A DNA stretch of 50,202 bases from Parvibaculum sp. (lineage in GTDB: Bacteria; Pseudomonadota; Alphaproteobacteria; Parvibaculales; Parvibaculaceae), in contig JARLIS010000035.1 of NCBI GenBank assembly GCA_031291615.1, positions 1-50,202 on the forward strand, written 5' to 3'. The notes beneath the pieces were generated by a model that was not told where the DNA came from, made no database searches, and saw nothing but the letters and a program-made list of their open reading frames with translations. Numbering within the stretch: position 1 is the stretch's first letter; each line of letters starts with the position of its first letter. A program made the position numbers and the translations under genes. Positions 24,796 through 33,139 of this stretch are shown here, one piece after another.

Positions 24796-26295
24796 GTGTC
24801 GCTATCGCAAGGACCGCGCGGATCGGCAATCGTCAAGCCGACACGCACCGTGAAGATCGCCATTCTCGGCGCCGGCATGGGCGGTCTCGGCATGGCCGCG
24901 CAGCTTCGCCGCCACGGCATCGACAGTTTCGTCGTGCTGGAAAAGGGCAGTGAAGTCGGCGGCACCTGGCGCGACAACATCTATCCGGGCTCGGGCTGCG
25001 ACGTGCCCTCGCACCTCTATTCCTTTTCCTTCGAGCCGAAAGCCGACTGGTCGCGCAAATTCGCGCTGCAACCCGAAATCCACGACTACATGAAACAGGT
25101 GGCGCGGAAATATGGCCTCGCGCCCTTCATCCGCTTCAACACTGAAGTCGCCGAGGCGACCTTCGACGAAGCGGAGGGCATCTGGCGCATCCGCACGACG
25201 GAAGGCGAGGAAATCACCGCGAATGTCGTCGTCTCCGGCACGGGCCAGCTGAACCGCCCGGCCTATCCGAAGATCGAAGGCCTCGACGCCTTTGCCGGCA
25301 AGAAGTTTCACTCCGCGCGCTGGGATACGAGCGTCGACCTGACGGGCAAGAACGTCGCCGTCATCGGCAACGGCGCGAGCGCCATCCAGTTCGTGCCCGA
25401 GATCGCGCCCAAGGTGAAGAAGCTCTCGATCTTCCAGCGTTCCCCGAACTGGGTCGTGCCCAAGGCGGACCGTCCCTATACGGAGCGCGAGAAAGCCCTG
25501 TTCAAACGCTTCCCCTGGATCGTCCGGCTCCACCGCTACATGATCTATCTGACGCTGGAACGCAATTACCTCGCCTTCATCAAGGACAGTTTCTTCAGCA
25601 AGCTCTTCGAGAAGGCGGGGCGGAAGGAAATCGAGACCCATATTTCCGATCCCGAACTCCGCGAGGTTCTGACGCCCGACTACCCGGCCGGCTGCAAGCG
25701 CATCCTGCTGTCGAACGACTGGTATCCGGCGATTGCGCGCCCCAATGTCGAGGTCGTGACGAGCCACATCGCGCGCGCCACCGCCGAGGGAATCGTCACC
25801 GAGGACGGCAAGACGCATCCTGCCGACGTCATCATCTTCTCGACCGGCTTCGAGACGATGGAGTTCCTCGCGCCGATGAAAGTCACGGGCCGCAGCGGCG
25901 TCACGCTCAACGATGTGTGGAAGGACGGCGCGGAAGCGCATCGCGGCGTTGCGATCGCGGGCTTCCCGAACTTCTTCATGCTCTACGGGCCGAACACCAA
26001 TCTCGGCCACAACTCGATCATCTTCATGCTCGAATGCCAGATCAACTACATCCTGCAAGCGGTCGACGCGCTGAAGAACCCCAAGGTGCGCTACATGGAT
26101 GTGCGCAAGGCGGCCGAAGACGCCTTCAACCGCGAACTCCAGCACGACATGCAGAAGACCGTCTGGGCGGCCGGATGCTCAAGCTGGTACAAGAACGCCG
26201 CCGGCAAGGTCACCAACAACTGGTCGAGCTTCACCGCCCGCTACTGGTGGCAGATGCGCCATTTCGACCTCGACGAGTATCAGCTCGTCGGTTGA
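24796..26295 (+). CDS. Flavin-dependent (Baeyer-Villiger-type) monooxygenase
   Basis: 499 residues from the GTG at 24796, which has GAGGGAGAG upstream; the frame is open to a TTG at 24745. The FAD motif is IAILGAGMGGLGMAAQL and the NADPH motif VAVIGNGASAIQF. Between them lies FAGKKFHSARWD, which fits the Baeyer-Villiger fingerprint F-x-G-x-x-x-H-x-x-x-W-[PD]. It would insert oxygen into a ketone to give an ester or lactone, or oxidise a heteroatom. The gene is 102 nt ahead of an AraC-type regulator on the same strand. Substrate is unknown; the lipid- and xenobiotic-related neighbourhood fits a cyclic or long-chain ketone. Confidence 0.9.
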   Translation: MSLSQGPRGSAIVKPTRTVKIAILGAGMGGLGMAAQLRRHGIDSFVVLEKGSEVGGTWRDNIYPGSGCDVPSHLYSFSFEPKADWSRKFALQPEIHDYMKQVARKYGLAPFIRFNTEVAEATFDEAEGIWRIRTTEGEEITANVVVSGTGQLNRPAYPKIEGLDAFAGKKFHSARWDTSVDLTGKNVAVIGNGASAIQFVPEIAPKVKKLSIFQRSPNWVVPKADRPYTEREKALFKRFPWIVRLHRYMIYLTLERNYLAFIKDSFFSKLFEKAGRKEIETHISDPELREVLTPDYPAGCKRILLSNDWYPAIARPNVEVVTSHIARATAEGIVTEDGKTHPADVIIFSTGFETMEFLAPMKVTGRSGVTLNDVWKDGAEAHRGVAIAGFPNFFMLYGPNTNLGHNSIIFMLECQINYILQAVDALKNPKVRYMDVRKAAEDAFNRELQHDMQKTVWAAGCSSWYKNAAGKVTNNWSSFTARYWWQMRHFDLDEYQLVG

Positions 26296-26396
26296 GCCCA
26301 CCGGACGATGCGGCGAAGCTGCCGAAGCCGCTTGCCTGGGGCCTTCCCATCGGGTGATGATGCTCCGCATACCACGGTGGTGGCGGAACGTCGGAG

Positions 26397-27104
26397 ATGG
26401 CAGGTCGATACGATATTGGTGCGCTGAGCGCCGTCATGTTCGTGCAGGTCAGAGGGCAGCCCGGGCGCATTTCCCTGCCGGACGTATGCTGCGATCTTCT
26501 CTGGGTTGACGAACGTCTGTGGCTCACAGGTCCGCAAAGCAGGGCGCAGCCGACCACCGCTGCCGACCGAATTTTTCAAATCGTGAACATCGATCCGCTC
26601 GTTGCGCGCACTTGGCTCGGCGTGCCGCTGCATGAGCTGACGGACCGGCGCATTCCGCTGGATGAGATCGGCGCGCGTTTTGCCGGTCCGCTTTGCGAAA
26701 TGTTCCATGCGGGCGGGGCTTCGGCACTGGTTCGTCCCGCCGATCATTTCTCTACCCGCTTGATGGATGCGCGCATGGTCGCCGCGGAAGCGGTGTTGCG
26801 TCGTGGCGCGTCGGTGCAGGCAGCCGCTACGGCGGCCGAACTTTCGGAGCGGCAACTGGGGCGGCAGTTCGAGGATTGGTTCGGATTGACGCCCAAGCAA
26901 TATGCCCGAATCCTTCGTCTCCGACATGCGATACATAGCGCGAAATCGGGCAAGAGCTTCGTCGCCGCCGCGCTGAGTGCGGGCTATTCCGATCAGGCCC
27001 ATTTCAACAGGGACGTGCGAGCGCTTGCGGAAACGAGCCCCCGGGCGCTTCTGCCCCGTGTCGGAAACATACAAGACGTCTCCGACCGGCTCCGCAATTA
27101 CTAG
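26397..27104 (+). CDS. AraC family transcriptional regulator
   Basis: 235 residues. The C-terminal third carries the double helix-turn-helix: VQAAATAAELSERQLGRQFEDWFGLTPKQYARILRLRHAI and SFVAAALSAGYSDQAHFNRDVRALAETSPRALL. The N-terminal part (RISLPDVCCDLLWVDERLWLTGP) matches the DUF6597-like sensor domain of small AraC proteins. It probably controls the monooxygenase upstream or the SnoaL-like gene 27 nt downstream. The CGGAG before the ATG at 26397 is very close, so a GGCGGAACG further up may be used instead. Confidence 0.88.
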   Translation: MAGRYDIGALSAVMFVQVRGQPGRISLPDVCCDLLWVDERLWLTGPQSRAQPTTAADRIFQIVNIDPLVARTWLGVPLHELTDRRIPLDEIGARFAGPLCEMFHAGGASALVRPADHFSTRLMDARMVAAEAVLRRGASVQAAATAAELSERQLGRQFEDWFGLTPKQYARILRLRHAIHSAKSGKSFVAAALSAGYSDQAHFNRDVRALAETSPRALLPRVGNIQDVSDRLRNY

Positions 27105-27131
27105 CCCATTCCAGAACCGGAGGGCATTCGT

Positions 27132-28088
27132 ATGAGCAGTCTTCAAGAGCGCAACATCGCGGTCAGCCACGCAAGAGCGGAGGCTTTCAACCGGCACGAT
27201 GAAGAGGGCGTTCTCAGTTGCTTCGACAAGGACATTGTCAACTTCGGCCGCCGTGTCGGGCATGCCGGGATAAGAATGGTGCATCAGGATATCTGGACGC
27301 GCTTTCCCGACGCGAGCCTCGTATCGAAGGAGACGGTTGCCGTTGGCGATTGCGTCATCGAGCGAGGCATCTATTCCGGCACCCATCTGGGCGTGGGCCG
27401 CCTGCCTGTCGATGGCGGGCTGCTGATCGGCGTGCCGCCCACGGGCAAGCGCTTCGCCGTGCAGCACATCCACTGGTGGACCCTGAAGAACGGCCTCATT
27501 GTCGAACACCGCGCCAACCGCGACGACATGAGCATGATGATGCAGCTCGGCCTGCTCCCGGCCATTCCCCTGGTCGCGGAACCCGCCAATGTGCATGAGG
27601 CGCCTGTGGAGCATCGCAACGTCACGGGCACGGCCGAGCAGGAGCGCAACATCGCCGTCATACGCGCCCAGCAGGAAGCCTTTTTGCGGCGCGATCTGGA
27701 TTGTGTCGTCTCATATTTCGCCGACGACGCACATAATCACGGTCGTGCTGGCGGGCCCGAACGCTTCCGCATGGTCTTCGGCAATATTTTCAAGACCTAC
27801 GAACAACTGGGCGACGACACGGGCATCAAGGACATCGTCGCGGTGGACGATTGCGTCATTGCCCGATTTGAGCGGACGCTGAAGCACATAGGCGCGCCCG
27901 ACATTCCGATCGATGGCGGCCTGCTGATGGGCGTGCCGCCGACGAACAAGACATTCACGCAGCGCCACATTCACTGGTGGACATTGAAGGACGGCCTCAT
28001 CACCTCGCATCGCGCCTGCCGCGACGATGTGGGCATGATGGTCGAGCTGGGGCTGTTGCCCGCGCCGCCGCCTTTTCCCGTTCAGTGA
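27132..28088 (+). CDS. Tandem SnoaL/NTF2-like two-domain protein
   Basis: 318 residues made of two copies of one domain, about 5-150 and 170-312, joined by a short linker. Both begin QERNIAV, share D-CVI, then [PV/PI]DGGLL-GVPPT-K-F, HIHWWTLK-GLI--HRA-RDD and end GLLPA. The NTF2-like cone fold of SnoaL proteins serves as cyclase, isomerase or ligand binder. The repeated His, Trp and Arg residues would line both pockets. GGAGG is 9 nt before the ATG. It follows the AraC gene by 27 nt. I cannot assign a reaction. Confidence 0.75.
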   Translation: MSSLQERNIAVSHARAEAFNRHDEEGVLSCFDKDIVNFGRRVGHAGIRMVHQDIWTRFPDASLVSKETVAVGDCVIERGIYSGTHLGVGRLPVDGGLLIGVPPTGKRFAVQHIHWWTLKNGLIVEHRANRDDMSMMMQLGLLPAIPLVAEPANVHEAPVEHRNVTGTAEQERNIAVIRAQQEAFLRRDLDCVVSYFADDAHNHGRAGGPERFRMVFGNIFKTYEQLGDDTGIKDIVAVDDCVIARFERTLKHIGAPDIPIDGGLLMGVPPTNKTFTQRHIHWWTLKDGLITSHRACRDDVGMMVELGLLPAPPPFPVQ

Positions 28089-28110
28089 GGAAAGTCCGCG
28101 CGAAGCGAAA

Positions 28111-28299
28111 TCAGTCGATCTGGCCTTCGCGGACGATGCGCTCATGGCCGTCGGTGACGTTCTTCACGCGATACTGATAGCCAAGCCCTTCCGAAGGCAG
28201 CAGCCGCACGACGGTATAGAGGCCACGCGTTTTGGCCAGATACGAACCGCCGGGATGGAATTCCACCGTCTCGCCGACCTTGAACTTGTGACTTTCCAT
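28111..28299 (-). CDS. Small conserved hypothetical protein, SH3/KOW-like
   Basis: 62 residues from the ATG at 28299 (MESHKFKVGETVEFHPGG), which has GGAG 8-9 nt upstream; an ATG at 28311 also exists. The sequence is a run of short beta strands (VGETVEFHPGG, GLYTVVRLLP, QYRVKNV) ending in ERIVREGQI. This resembles small barrel proteins found widely in alphaproteobacteria. No function can be given. It is convergent with the SnoaL gene, 22 nt away. Confidence 0.65.
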   Translation of the reverse strand: MESHKFKVGETVEFHPGGSYLAKTRGLYTVVRLLPSEGLGYQYRVKNVTDGHERIVREGQID

Positions 28300-28503
28300 T
28301 GGGCGCTCCATAGGCGACGCATCGCTTGCGTCGCGGCGGCTCTGTCGCTGTGCTGAGAATGGCCCTGTATGAGGCCCGACGGCCGAAAGAGCAAGGTTTA
28401 TCGCTCCATGCTCAATGCGACGAATTCGCGGGCGCGGGCCCGTTAACCGCTGTAACCTGCCGATTCGAAGCCCGAATGCGGGCGATCAAACGGGAGATTC
28501 GTC

Positions 28504-28644
28504 ATGGCCAAGGGTCAGATGAAAAGCAATCGCGAGAAGAAGAAGCCGAAGCAGGACAAATCGAAGAAGGTTGCAGCGACGACCACTTCGGTCTTCCCGA
28601 CCGGCGACAAGAACCGCCAGACCCCGCCCAAGGGCAAGAAGTAA
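28504..28644 (+). CDS. 46-residue lysine-rich small protein
   Basis: An ATG at 28504 with GGGAG 7 nt upstream opens a 46-codon frame ending TAA at 28644. The product begins MAKGQMKSNREKKKPKQDK and ends PPKGKK; about one third is Lys or Arg, with no hydrophobic core and no Cys. Similar short basic, unstructured proteins with a MAKGQ..NKE.KKPK start are annotated as hypothetical in many alphaproteobacteria (recalled, not searched). A nucleic-acid or ribosome-associated role is possible but not shown. Confidence 0.65.
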   Translation: MAKGQMKSNREKKKPKQDKSKKVAATTTSVFPTGDKNRQTPPKGKK

Positions 28645-28669
28645 CGCCTGGGCCTGTATCGGCCCATGC

Positions 28670-28695
28670 AAAAGCGCGCCTGGTGAAAGGCGCGC
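28670..28695 (-). terminator. Terminator for the TetR gene
   Basis: 8-bp stem GCGCGCCT (28674-28681) with AGGCGCGC (28088+600, i.e. 28688-28695). Read on the minus strand it is followed by TTTT at 28673-28671 and on. It lies 35 nt past the tetR stop. Confidence 0.6.
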
Positions 28696-28729
28696 GAGCC
28701 GAATTGTGTCCGGTTAACGGAGGACGGGC

Positions 28730-29371
28730 CTATTTTCTGGCCTGTGAAGTCCGCGGCGCAAGGCCGTTCACCAGCAGATGGATGTATTCGTCGACGGTTT
28801 TATCCACCGGCAGGTCGGGGTCCTGATGCCGCCAGAACGCGATCGAATTGAGCGCGCCGGCAAGCGCGAGCGCGGTGATCTGCGGATCGGTGACGGCGAT
28901 CGACCCATCCGCCTGTCCGTCGGCGACGAGCTGGCGAAGCTCGCGGTCGATTTCCGATTTGATCCGCCTGATCTTGCGGCTGCTCGGTTCCGATAGTTCG
29001 GAATCGCTTATCCTGACCGTGCAGCGTCCGAAATCGGATTCGATCACTGCGGCATAGCGCTTGAGATAGGCGGTCAGCCGCTGAAGCCCGTTCTTCGCCT
29101 TTGCGGACGGGCCTGACGCCTCGCTGCGGAACATCTCAAGCCCGTGCTCGATGCAGGCGAAGAGCATCGCCTCCTTGTTCTTGAAATAATAATAAAGCGT
29201 CGGCTTCGTCACATTGAGGATGCGCGCGACCTCGTCGAGCGAGGCGCGGTGATAGCCGTTCTCCGCAAAGACATGCGCCGCCGCCGCCAGCACAGCCTCG
29301 CGTTTCAGCGCGCGCTCCTGCTTTCGCTCGGGCGATTTCTTCCAGGGCGAACTGATGACGCCGCCTCGCAT
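28730..29371 (-). CDS. TetR family regulator divergent from the acyl-CoA ligase operon
   Basis: 213 residues from the ATG at 29371 (MRGGVISSPWKKS), preceded by GGAG at 8 nt; the frame stays open far upstream but that part is antisense to the ligase gene. The HTH is AHVFAENGYHRASLDEVARILNVTKPTLYYYFKNKEAML, a textbook TetR N-terminus. The C-terminal helices carry a ligand pocket of unknown specificity. Such TetR proteins (FadR/PaaR-like) usually sense acyl-CoAs. Its position suggests it represses the five-gene operon starting at 29495. Confidence 0.9.
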   Translation of the reverse strand: MRGGVISSPWKKSPERKQERALKREAVLAAAAHVFAENGYHRASLDEVARILNVTKPTLYYYFKNKEAMLFACIEHGLEMFRSEASGPSAKAKNGLQRLTAYLKRYAAVIESDFGRCTVRISDSELSEPSSRKIRRIKSEIDRELRQLVADGQADGSIAVTDPQITALALAGALNSIAFWRHQDPDLPVDKTVDEYIHLLVNGLAPRTSQARK

Positions 29372-29420
29372 GATTCCAACTCCATGACCGATGGTGGGGA
29401 GCATAGGGGCTTCACCCTGT

Positions 29421-29449
29421 TTGACAAGATACTCTGAAGAACATAAGTT
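29421..29449 (+). promoter_or_regulatory. Likely promoter of the acyl-CoA ligase operon
   Basis: TTGACA at 29421-29426, a 17-nt spacer and a weak -10 (TAAGTT, 29444-29449), about 45 nt before the ligase start. TACT-CAAA-AGTA at 29449-29460 is a short dyad that may be part of a TetR operator. Confidence 0.45.
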
Positions 29450-29494
29450 ACTCAAAAGTAGAATTCCGGAAAACGCCGGGAGGGGGAGGACAGG

Positions 29495-31054
29495 ATGTAT
29501 CTGACGCAGGCACTTCATCGCGCCGCGGCCACGACGCCGGGTGCCGTCGCCACCATCTGCGCCGGACGCAGCCATAGCTGGGCGGAAGTGAGGGAGCGGG
29601 TAGCCCGGTTCGCAGGCGCGCTGCGCGATCTGGGCGTGAAGCCGGGCGACCGCGTCGCCGTTCTGTCCATGAACTCCGACCGCTATTTCGAACTCTATTT
29701 CGCCGTCGCCTGGGCTGGCGCCGTCATCCTGCCGATGAACACGCGCTGGTCGGTGCCCGAGCACGTCTATTCGATCGAGGATGCCGGTGCGACGATACTG
29801 GTCCTCGACGACACGTTTCTCGAAACGGGCCGCGCCGTCGGCGATATCTGCGAAACCATCGCGCATGTCGTTTACGCGGGCGACGGACCGGCGCCTGCGG
29901 GGCTTAAAAGCTATGAGGCGATGATTGCCGAGGCTTCGCCCGCCCCCGATGCGGGCCACGGCGGCGACGATCTTGCCGGGATTTTCTACACCGGGGGCAC
30001 GACCGGCTTTCCCAAGGGCGTGATGCTTTCGCATCAGAACCTCTGGACGGGCGCGCTCTGCGTCGGCGCGGGCATCGGTTACGATTCATCCGTCCGCTAT
30101 CTGCATGCGGCGCCGATGTTTCACCTCGCCGATGTCGGCCTCAGCAATGCCGCATCGATCTTCGGCGGGTCGCACGTGTTCTTGCCGGCCTTCGAGCCCG
30201 CGGCCCTGTTGCGCCAGATCGCAGAGCACAAGGCCACGCATACGCTCCTCGTGCCGACCATGATCCGCATGCTGCTCGACAGCTCGGAATTCGGCAAACA
30301 TGACATTTCGTCCTGGAAAGGCATCCTTTATGGCGCCTCGCCCATGGCCGAAGCGCTGCTGACGGAGGCGTTGAAGCGGCTTCCGAGCGTCGCCTTCACG
30401 CAAGGCTATGGCCAAACCGAGCTTGCGCCGCTTGCGACGCTGCTCGGTCCGGAATGGCATGTCTTCGAGGGACCGCGCGCGGGCAAGCTGCGCTCGGCCG
30501 GCCGCCCCGGCATCTGCGTCGAACTTCGCATTGTCGATGCCGATGGGCGCGAACTGCCGCGCGGGCAGGTGGGCGAGATCACCGTGCGCGGGCCGAACGC
30601 CATGCGCGGCTACTGGAACAAGCCCGAACAGACGGCGGCCACACTTGTCGACGGCTGGGTGAGAACGGGCGACGGCGGATATCTGGACGAGGACGGCTTC
30701 CTCTACGTCGTCGATCGCGTCAAGGACATGATCGTATCGGGCGGCGAGAACGTCTATTCGGCCGAGGTCGAGAACGCGCTGATGCAGCATCCGGGCGTCG
30801 GCGAATGTGCGGTCATCGGCGTGCCCGACGAAAGATGGGGAGAGCGCGTCCATGCCATCGTCGTGCCGAGAGCGGGGCAGGCGCTTTCCGCCGACGAGCT
30901 GATGCAGCACAGCAAGACTTTGATCGCCGGCTACAAATGCCCGCGCAGCGTCGATGTCAGGCAGGAAGCGCTGCCGAAATCCGGCGCCGGAAAAATCCTG
31001 AAGGCCGATCTTCGAAAGCCCTATTGGGCCGACGAAACCCGAAACGTCAACTAA
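29495..31054 (+). CDS. Acyl-CoA synthetase (AMP-binding, long-chain fatty acid-CoA ligase type)
   Basis: 519 residues with GGAGGGGGAGGAC before the ATG. The ANL-family motifs are in order: P-loop FYTGGTTGFPKGVMLSHQN, the A5 motif QGYGQTELAP, the A7 region GYLDEDGFLYVVDRVKDMIVSGGENVYSAEVE and the C-terminal catalytic lysine in PKSGAGKILKADLRK. It activates a carboxylic acid to the acyl-CoA with ATP. It opens the operon with thiolase, two MaoC-fold proteins and an SDR, so it likely primes the substrate for that beta-oxidation-like route. Confidence 0.92.
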   Translation: MYLTQALHRAAATTPGAVATICAGRSHSWAEVRERVARFAGALRDLGVKPGDRVAVLSMNSDRYFELYFAVAWAGAVILPMNTRWSVPEHVYSIEDAGATILVLDDTFLETGRAVGDICETIAHVVYAGDGPAPAGLKSYEAMIAEASPAPDAGHGGDDLAGIFYTGGTTGFPKGVMLSHQNLWTGALCVGAGIGYDSSVRYLHAAPMFHLADVGLSNAASIFGGSHVFLPAFEPAALLRQIAEHKATHTLLVPTMIRMLLDSSEFGKHDISSWKGILYGASPMAEALLTEALKRLPSVAFTQGYGQTELAPLATLLGPEWHVFEGPRAGKLRSAGRPGICVELRIVDADGRELPRGQVGEITVRGPNAMRGYWNKPEQTAATLVDGWVRTGDGGYLDEDGFLYVVDRVKDMIVSGGENVYSAEVENALMQHPGVGECAVIGVPDERWGERVHAIVVPRAGQALSADELMQHSKTLIAGYKCPRSVDVRQEALPKSGAGKILKADLRKPYWADETRNVN

Positions 31055-31065
31055 CGAGGCGGACA

Positions 31066-32262
31066 ATGAGCAATCGCGTTGTTGTGGCCGGAGTGGGAAT
31101 GCTCCCCTTCGTGAAGCCGGGCGCTGCCGCGCCCTATAATGAAATGGGGGCGGACGCCGTGCGCCTCGCGCTCCGCGACGCGGGCCTTTCATACGAGGCG
31201 GTCGAACAGGCCTATGTGGGCTGGGTCTATGGCGACTCCACCGCCGGACAGGCGGCGCTCTACAAGGTGGGCCTCTCGGGCATTCCCGTCGTTAACGTCA
31301 ACAATAATTGCTCGACGGGTTCCTCGGCGCTTTTCCTTGCGCGCCAGGCGGTCGAAAGCGGCATGGTCGAATGCGCGCTGGCGCTCGGCTTCGAGCAGAT
31401 GTCTCCGGGCGCGCTGTCGTCCCTGTTCAACGACAGGCCGGGTCCGCTCGACGATTTTCTGAGCGTCGCGAATGAAAGTTTCGAAGGCGCCGAAGCCGTG
31501 CCGATGGCGCTGCGCCTTTTCGGCGGCGCGGGCTTCGAGTATCAGCAGAAATACGGCGCGCGGAACGAAACCTTCGCCAAGGTGCGCGAGAAGGCGAGCC
31601 GCCATGCTCTCCACAATGAGCGCGCGATCTTCCGCACGCCGCTCAGCGTCGATGACGTGCTGCAATCGCCGAAAATGTTTCTCAACCTGACGCGGCACCA
31701 GTGCTGCCCGCCGAGTTCCGGCGCGGCCGCCGCCATTCTGTGCAGCGAGGAATTTGCGCGCAAGATGGGGCTCGATGCGAGCATCGTCATCGCAGGTCAG
31801 GCCATGACGACCGACCGGCCTTCGACCTTCGCCGACCGCAGCCTCATCAAGGCCGTGGGCGCCGACATGACGAGGGAAGCGGCGGAGCGCGTCTACAGCC
31901 AGGCGGGCATCGGCCCGGACGACATCGACGTGGTGGAGCTGCACGACTGCTTCACGACGAATGAAATCATCACCTATGAAGGCCTCGGCCTTTGCGCCGA
32001 AGGCGGTGCCGAAAAATTCGTCTGGGACGGCGACAACACCTATGGCGGCAAGGTGGTGACGAACCCCTCGGGCGGCCTCCTGTCGAAAGGCCACCCTCTC
32101 GGCGCGACGGGCCTTGGCCAATGCGCGGAAATCGTCTGGCAGTTGCGCGGCACGGCGGGTGCGAGACAGGTCGAAGGCGCGCGCGTCGGCTTGCAGCACA
32201 ATCTGGGTCTCGGCGGCGCCTGCGTCGTAACCATGTATGAACGCAAGGGAGACGCCCGATGA
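31066..32262 (+). CDS. Thiolase of the SCP2/lipid-transfer (SCP-x) type
   Basis: 398 residues from the ATG at 31066, 11 nt behind the ligase; GAGGCGGAC precedes it. A longer frame to 30454 is only an overlap with the ligase. The nucleophile is C82 in VNVNNNCSTGSSALFLA. The HDCFTTNEI and GGLLSKGHPLGATGLGQ motifs supply the catalytic His residues. SCP-x type thiolases and their relatives (Ltp-type) act on branched or sterol-derived acyl-CoAs. Its stop overlaps the next start as ATGA. Confidence 0.9.
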   Translation: MSNRVVVAGVGMLPFVKPGAAAPYNEMGADAVRLALRDAGLSYEAVEQAYVGWVYGDSTAGQAALYKVGLSGIPVVNVNNNCSTGSSALFLARQAVESGMVECALALGFEQMSPGALSSLFNDRPGPLDDFLSVANESFEGAEAVPMALRLFGGAGFEYQQKYGARNETFAKVREKASRHALHNERAIFRTPLSVDDVLQSPKMFLNLTRHQCCPPSSGAAAAILCSEEFARKMGLDASIVIAGQAMTTDRPSTFADRSLIKAVGADMTREAAERVYSQAGIGPDDIDVVELHDCFTTNEIITYEGLGLCAEGGAEKFVWDGDNTYGGKVVTNPSGGLLSKGHPLGATGLGQCAEIVWQLRGTAGARQVEGARVGLQHNLGLGGACVVTMYERKGDAR

Positions 32263-32702
32263 TCGACCGCAAATTCATCGGTCACGAATTCGCGCCGTCG
32301 ACGGCGGAAGTGGAGAAGGGACGCTTGCGCTTTTTCGCCAAGGCGACCGGCAACACGGACCCGATCTACTCCGACGAAGAAGCCGCCCGCAAGGCCGGGT
32401 ACCGCGCGCTCCCCGCGCCGCCGACCTTCCTCTTCTGCCTGGAGATGGATCGCGACAATCCGATGGATTCCATCGAGCTTCTGGGCGTCTACATCGGCCG
32501 CGTTCTTCATGGTGAGCAGAGCTTTACCTATCACGCGCCAGTCTGCGCCGGCGACCGCATCACCTTCCGCTCCCGCATCTCCGACATTTACGACAAGAAG
32601 GGCGGCGCGCTCGAATTTATCGTCATGGAAACGGCGGGACACAATCAGGACGGCGTCCACGTTGTCGACATGCGCCGCTCGCTCGTCGTGCGGAACGGAT
32701 AG
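32259..32702 (+). CDS. MaoC-fold subunit lacking the hydratase catalytic pair (FAS1-DH-like N-terminal type)
   Basis: 147 residues. It has the hot-dog fold of MaoC N-terminal domains (FIGHEFAPSTAEVEKGRLRFFAKATGN ... LPAPPTFLFCLEMD ... GEQSFTYHAPVCAGDRITF). In the place of the hydratase motif GDxNPxH it has GNTDPIY, so the catalytic Asp and His are not both present. It is coupled to the thiolase by ATGA overlap and followed after 10 nt by the active MaoC gene. The pair would form a heteromeric enoyl-CoA hydratase, as in split R-hydratases. Confidence 0.85.
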   Translation: MIDRKFIGHEFAPSTAEVEKGRLRFFAKATGNTDPIYSDEEAARKAGYRALPAPPTFLFCLEMDRDNPMDSIELLGVYIGRVLHGEQSFTYHAPVCAGDRITFRSRISDIYDKKGGALEFIVMETAGHNQDGVHVVDMRRSLVVRNG

Positions 32703-32712
32703 GAGAGAACAC

Positions 32713-33129
32713 ATGACCGATATCAGAACGGCGGCCGAAGGCGCCGTGGTGGGAAGTCTGACGGCGGACCCGATCACCCGCCACATGCTCGCGCTCTATT
32801 GCGGAGCGTCCGGCGATCACAATCCGATCCATGTCGATATCGACTTCGCCAGGGCGGCGGGCATGCCGGATGTTTTCGCCCACGGCATGTTGTCCATGGC
32901 CTTTCTCGGCCGGCTCGTGACAGATCTCGTGCCCCAATCGAGGCTGCGCAGCTTCAGCACGCGCTTTGCCTCGATCACGGCGCTCGGCTCGGAAATCACA
33001 TGCACGGCGAAACTGGTCGGCCGCTTCGAGGAAGCGGGCGAAAAACGCGCCCGGCTCGAACTCGTCGCCGCGGACCAGAAGAGCGAAGCAAAACTCCTGG
33101 GCGAGGCTGTCGTCGCCCTTATCGATTGA
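32713..33129 (+). CDS. MaoC-like (R)-specific enoyl-CoA hydratase subunit
   Basis: 138 residues, preceded by AGGAGAG. It carries the intact catalytic motif YCGASGDHNPIHVDIDFARAAGMPDVFAHGMLSMAFLG, with Asp in GDHNPIH and the following His. It would add water across a 2-enoyl-CoA. The subunit upstream lacks these residues, so this is probably the active half of a hydratase heteromer. The next gene begins 10 nt after its stop. Confidence 0.88.
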   Translation: MTDIRTAAEGAVVGSLTADPITRHMLALYCGASGDHNPIHVDIDFARAAGMPDVFAHGMLSMAFLGRLVTDLVPQSRLRSFSTRFASITALGSEITCTAKLVGRFEEAGEKRARLELVAADQKSEAKLLGEAVVALID

Positions 33130-33139
33130 GGATTGAACC

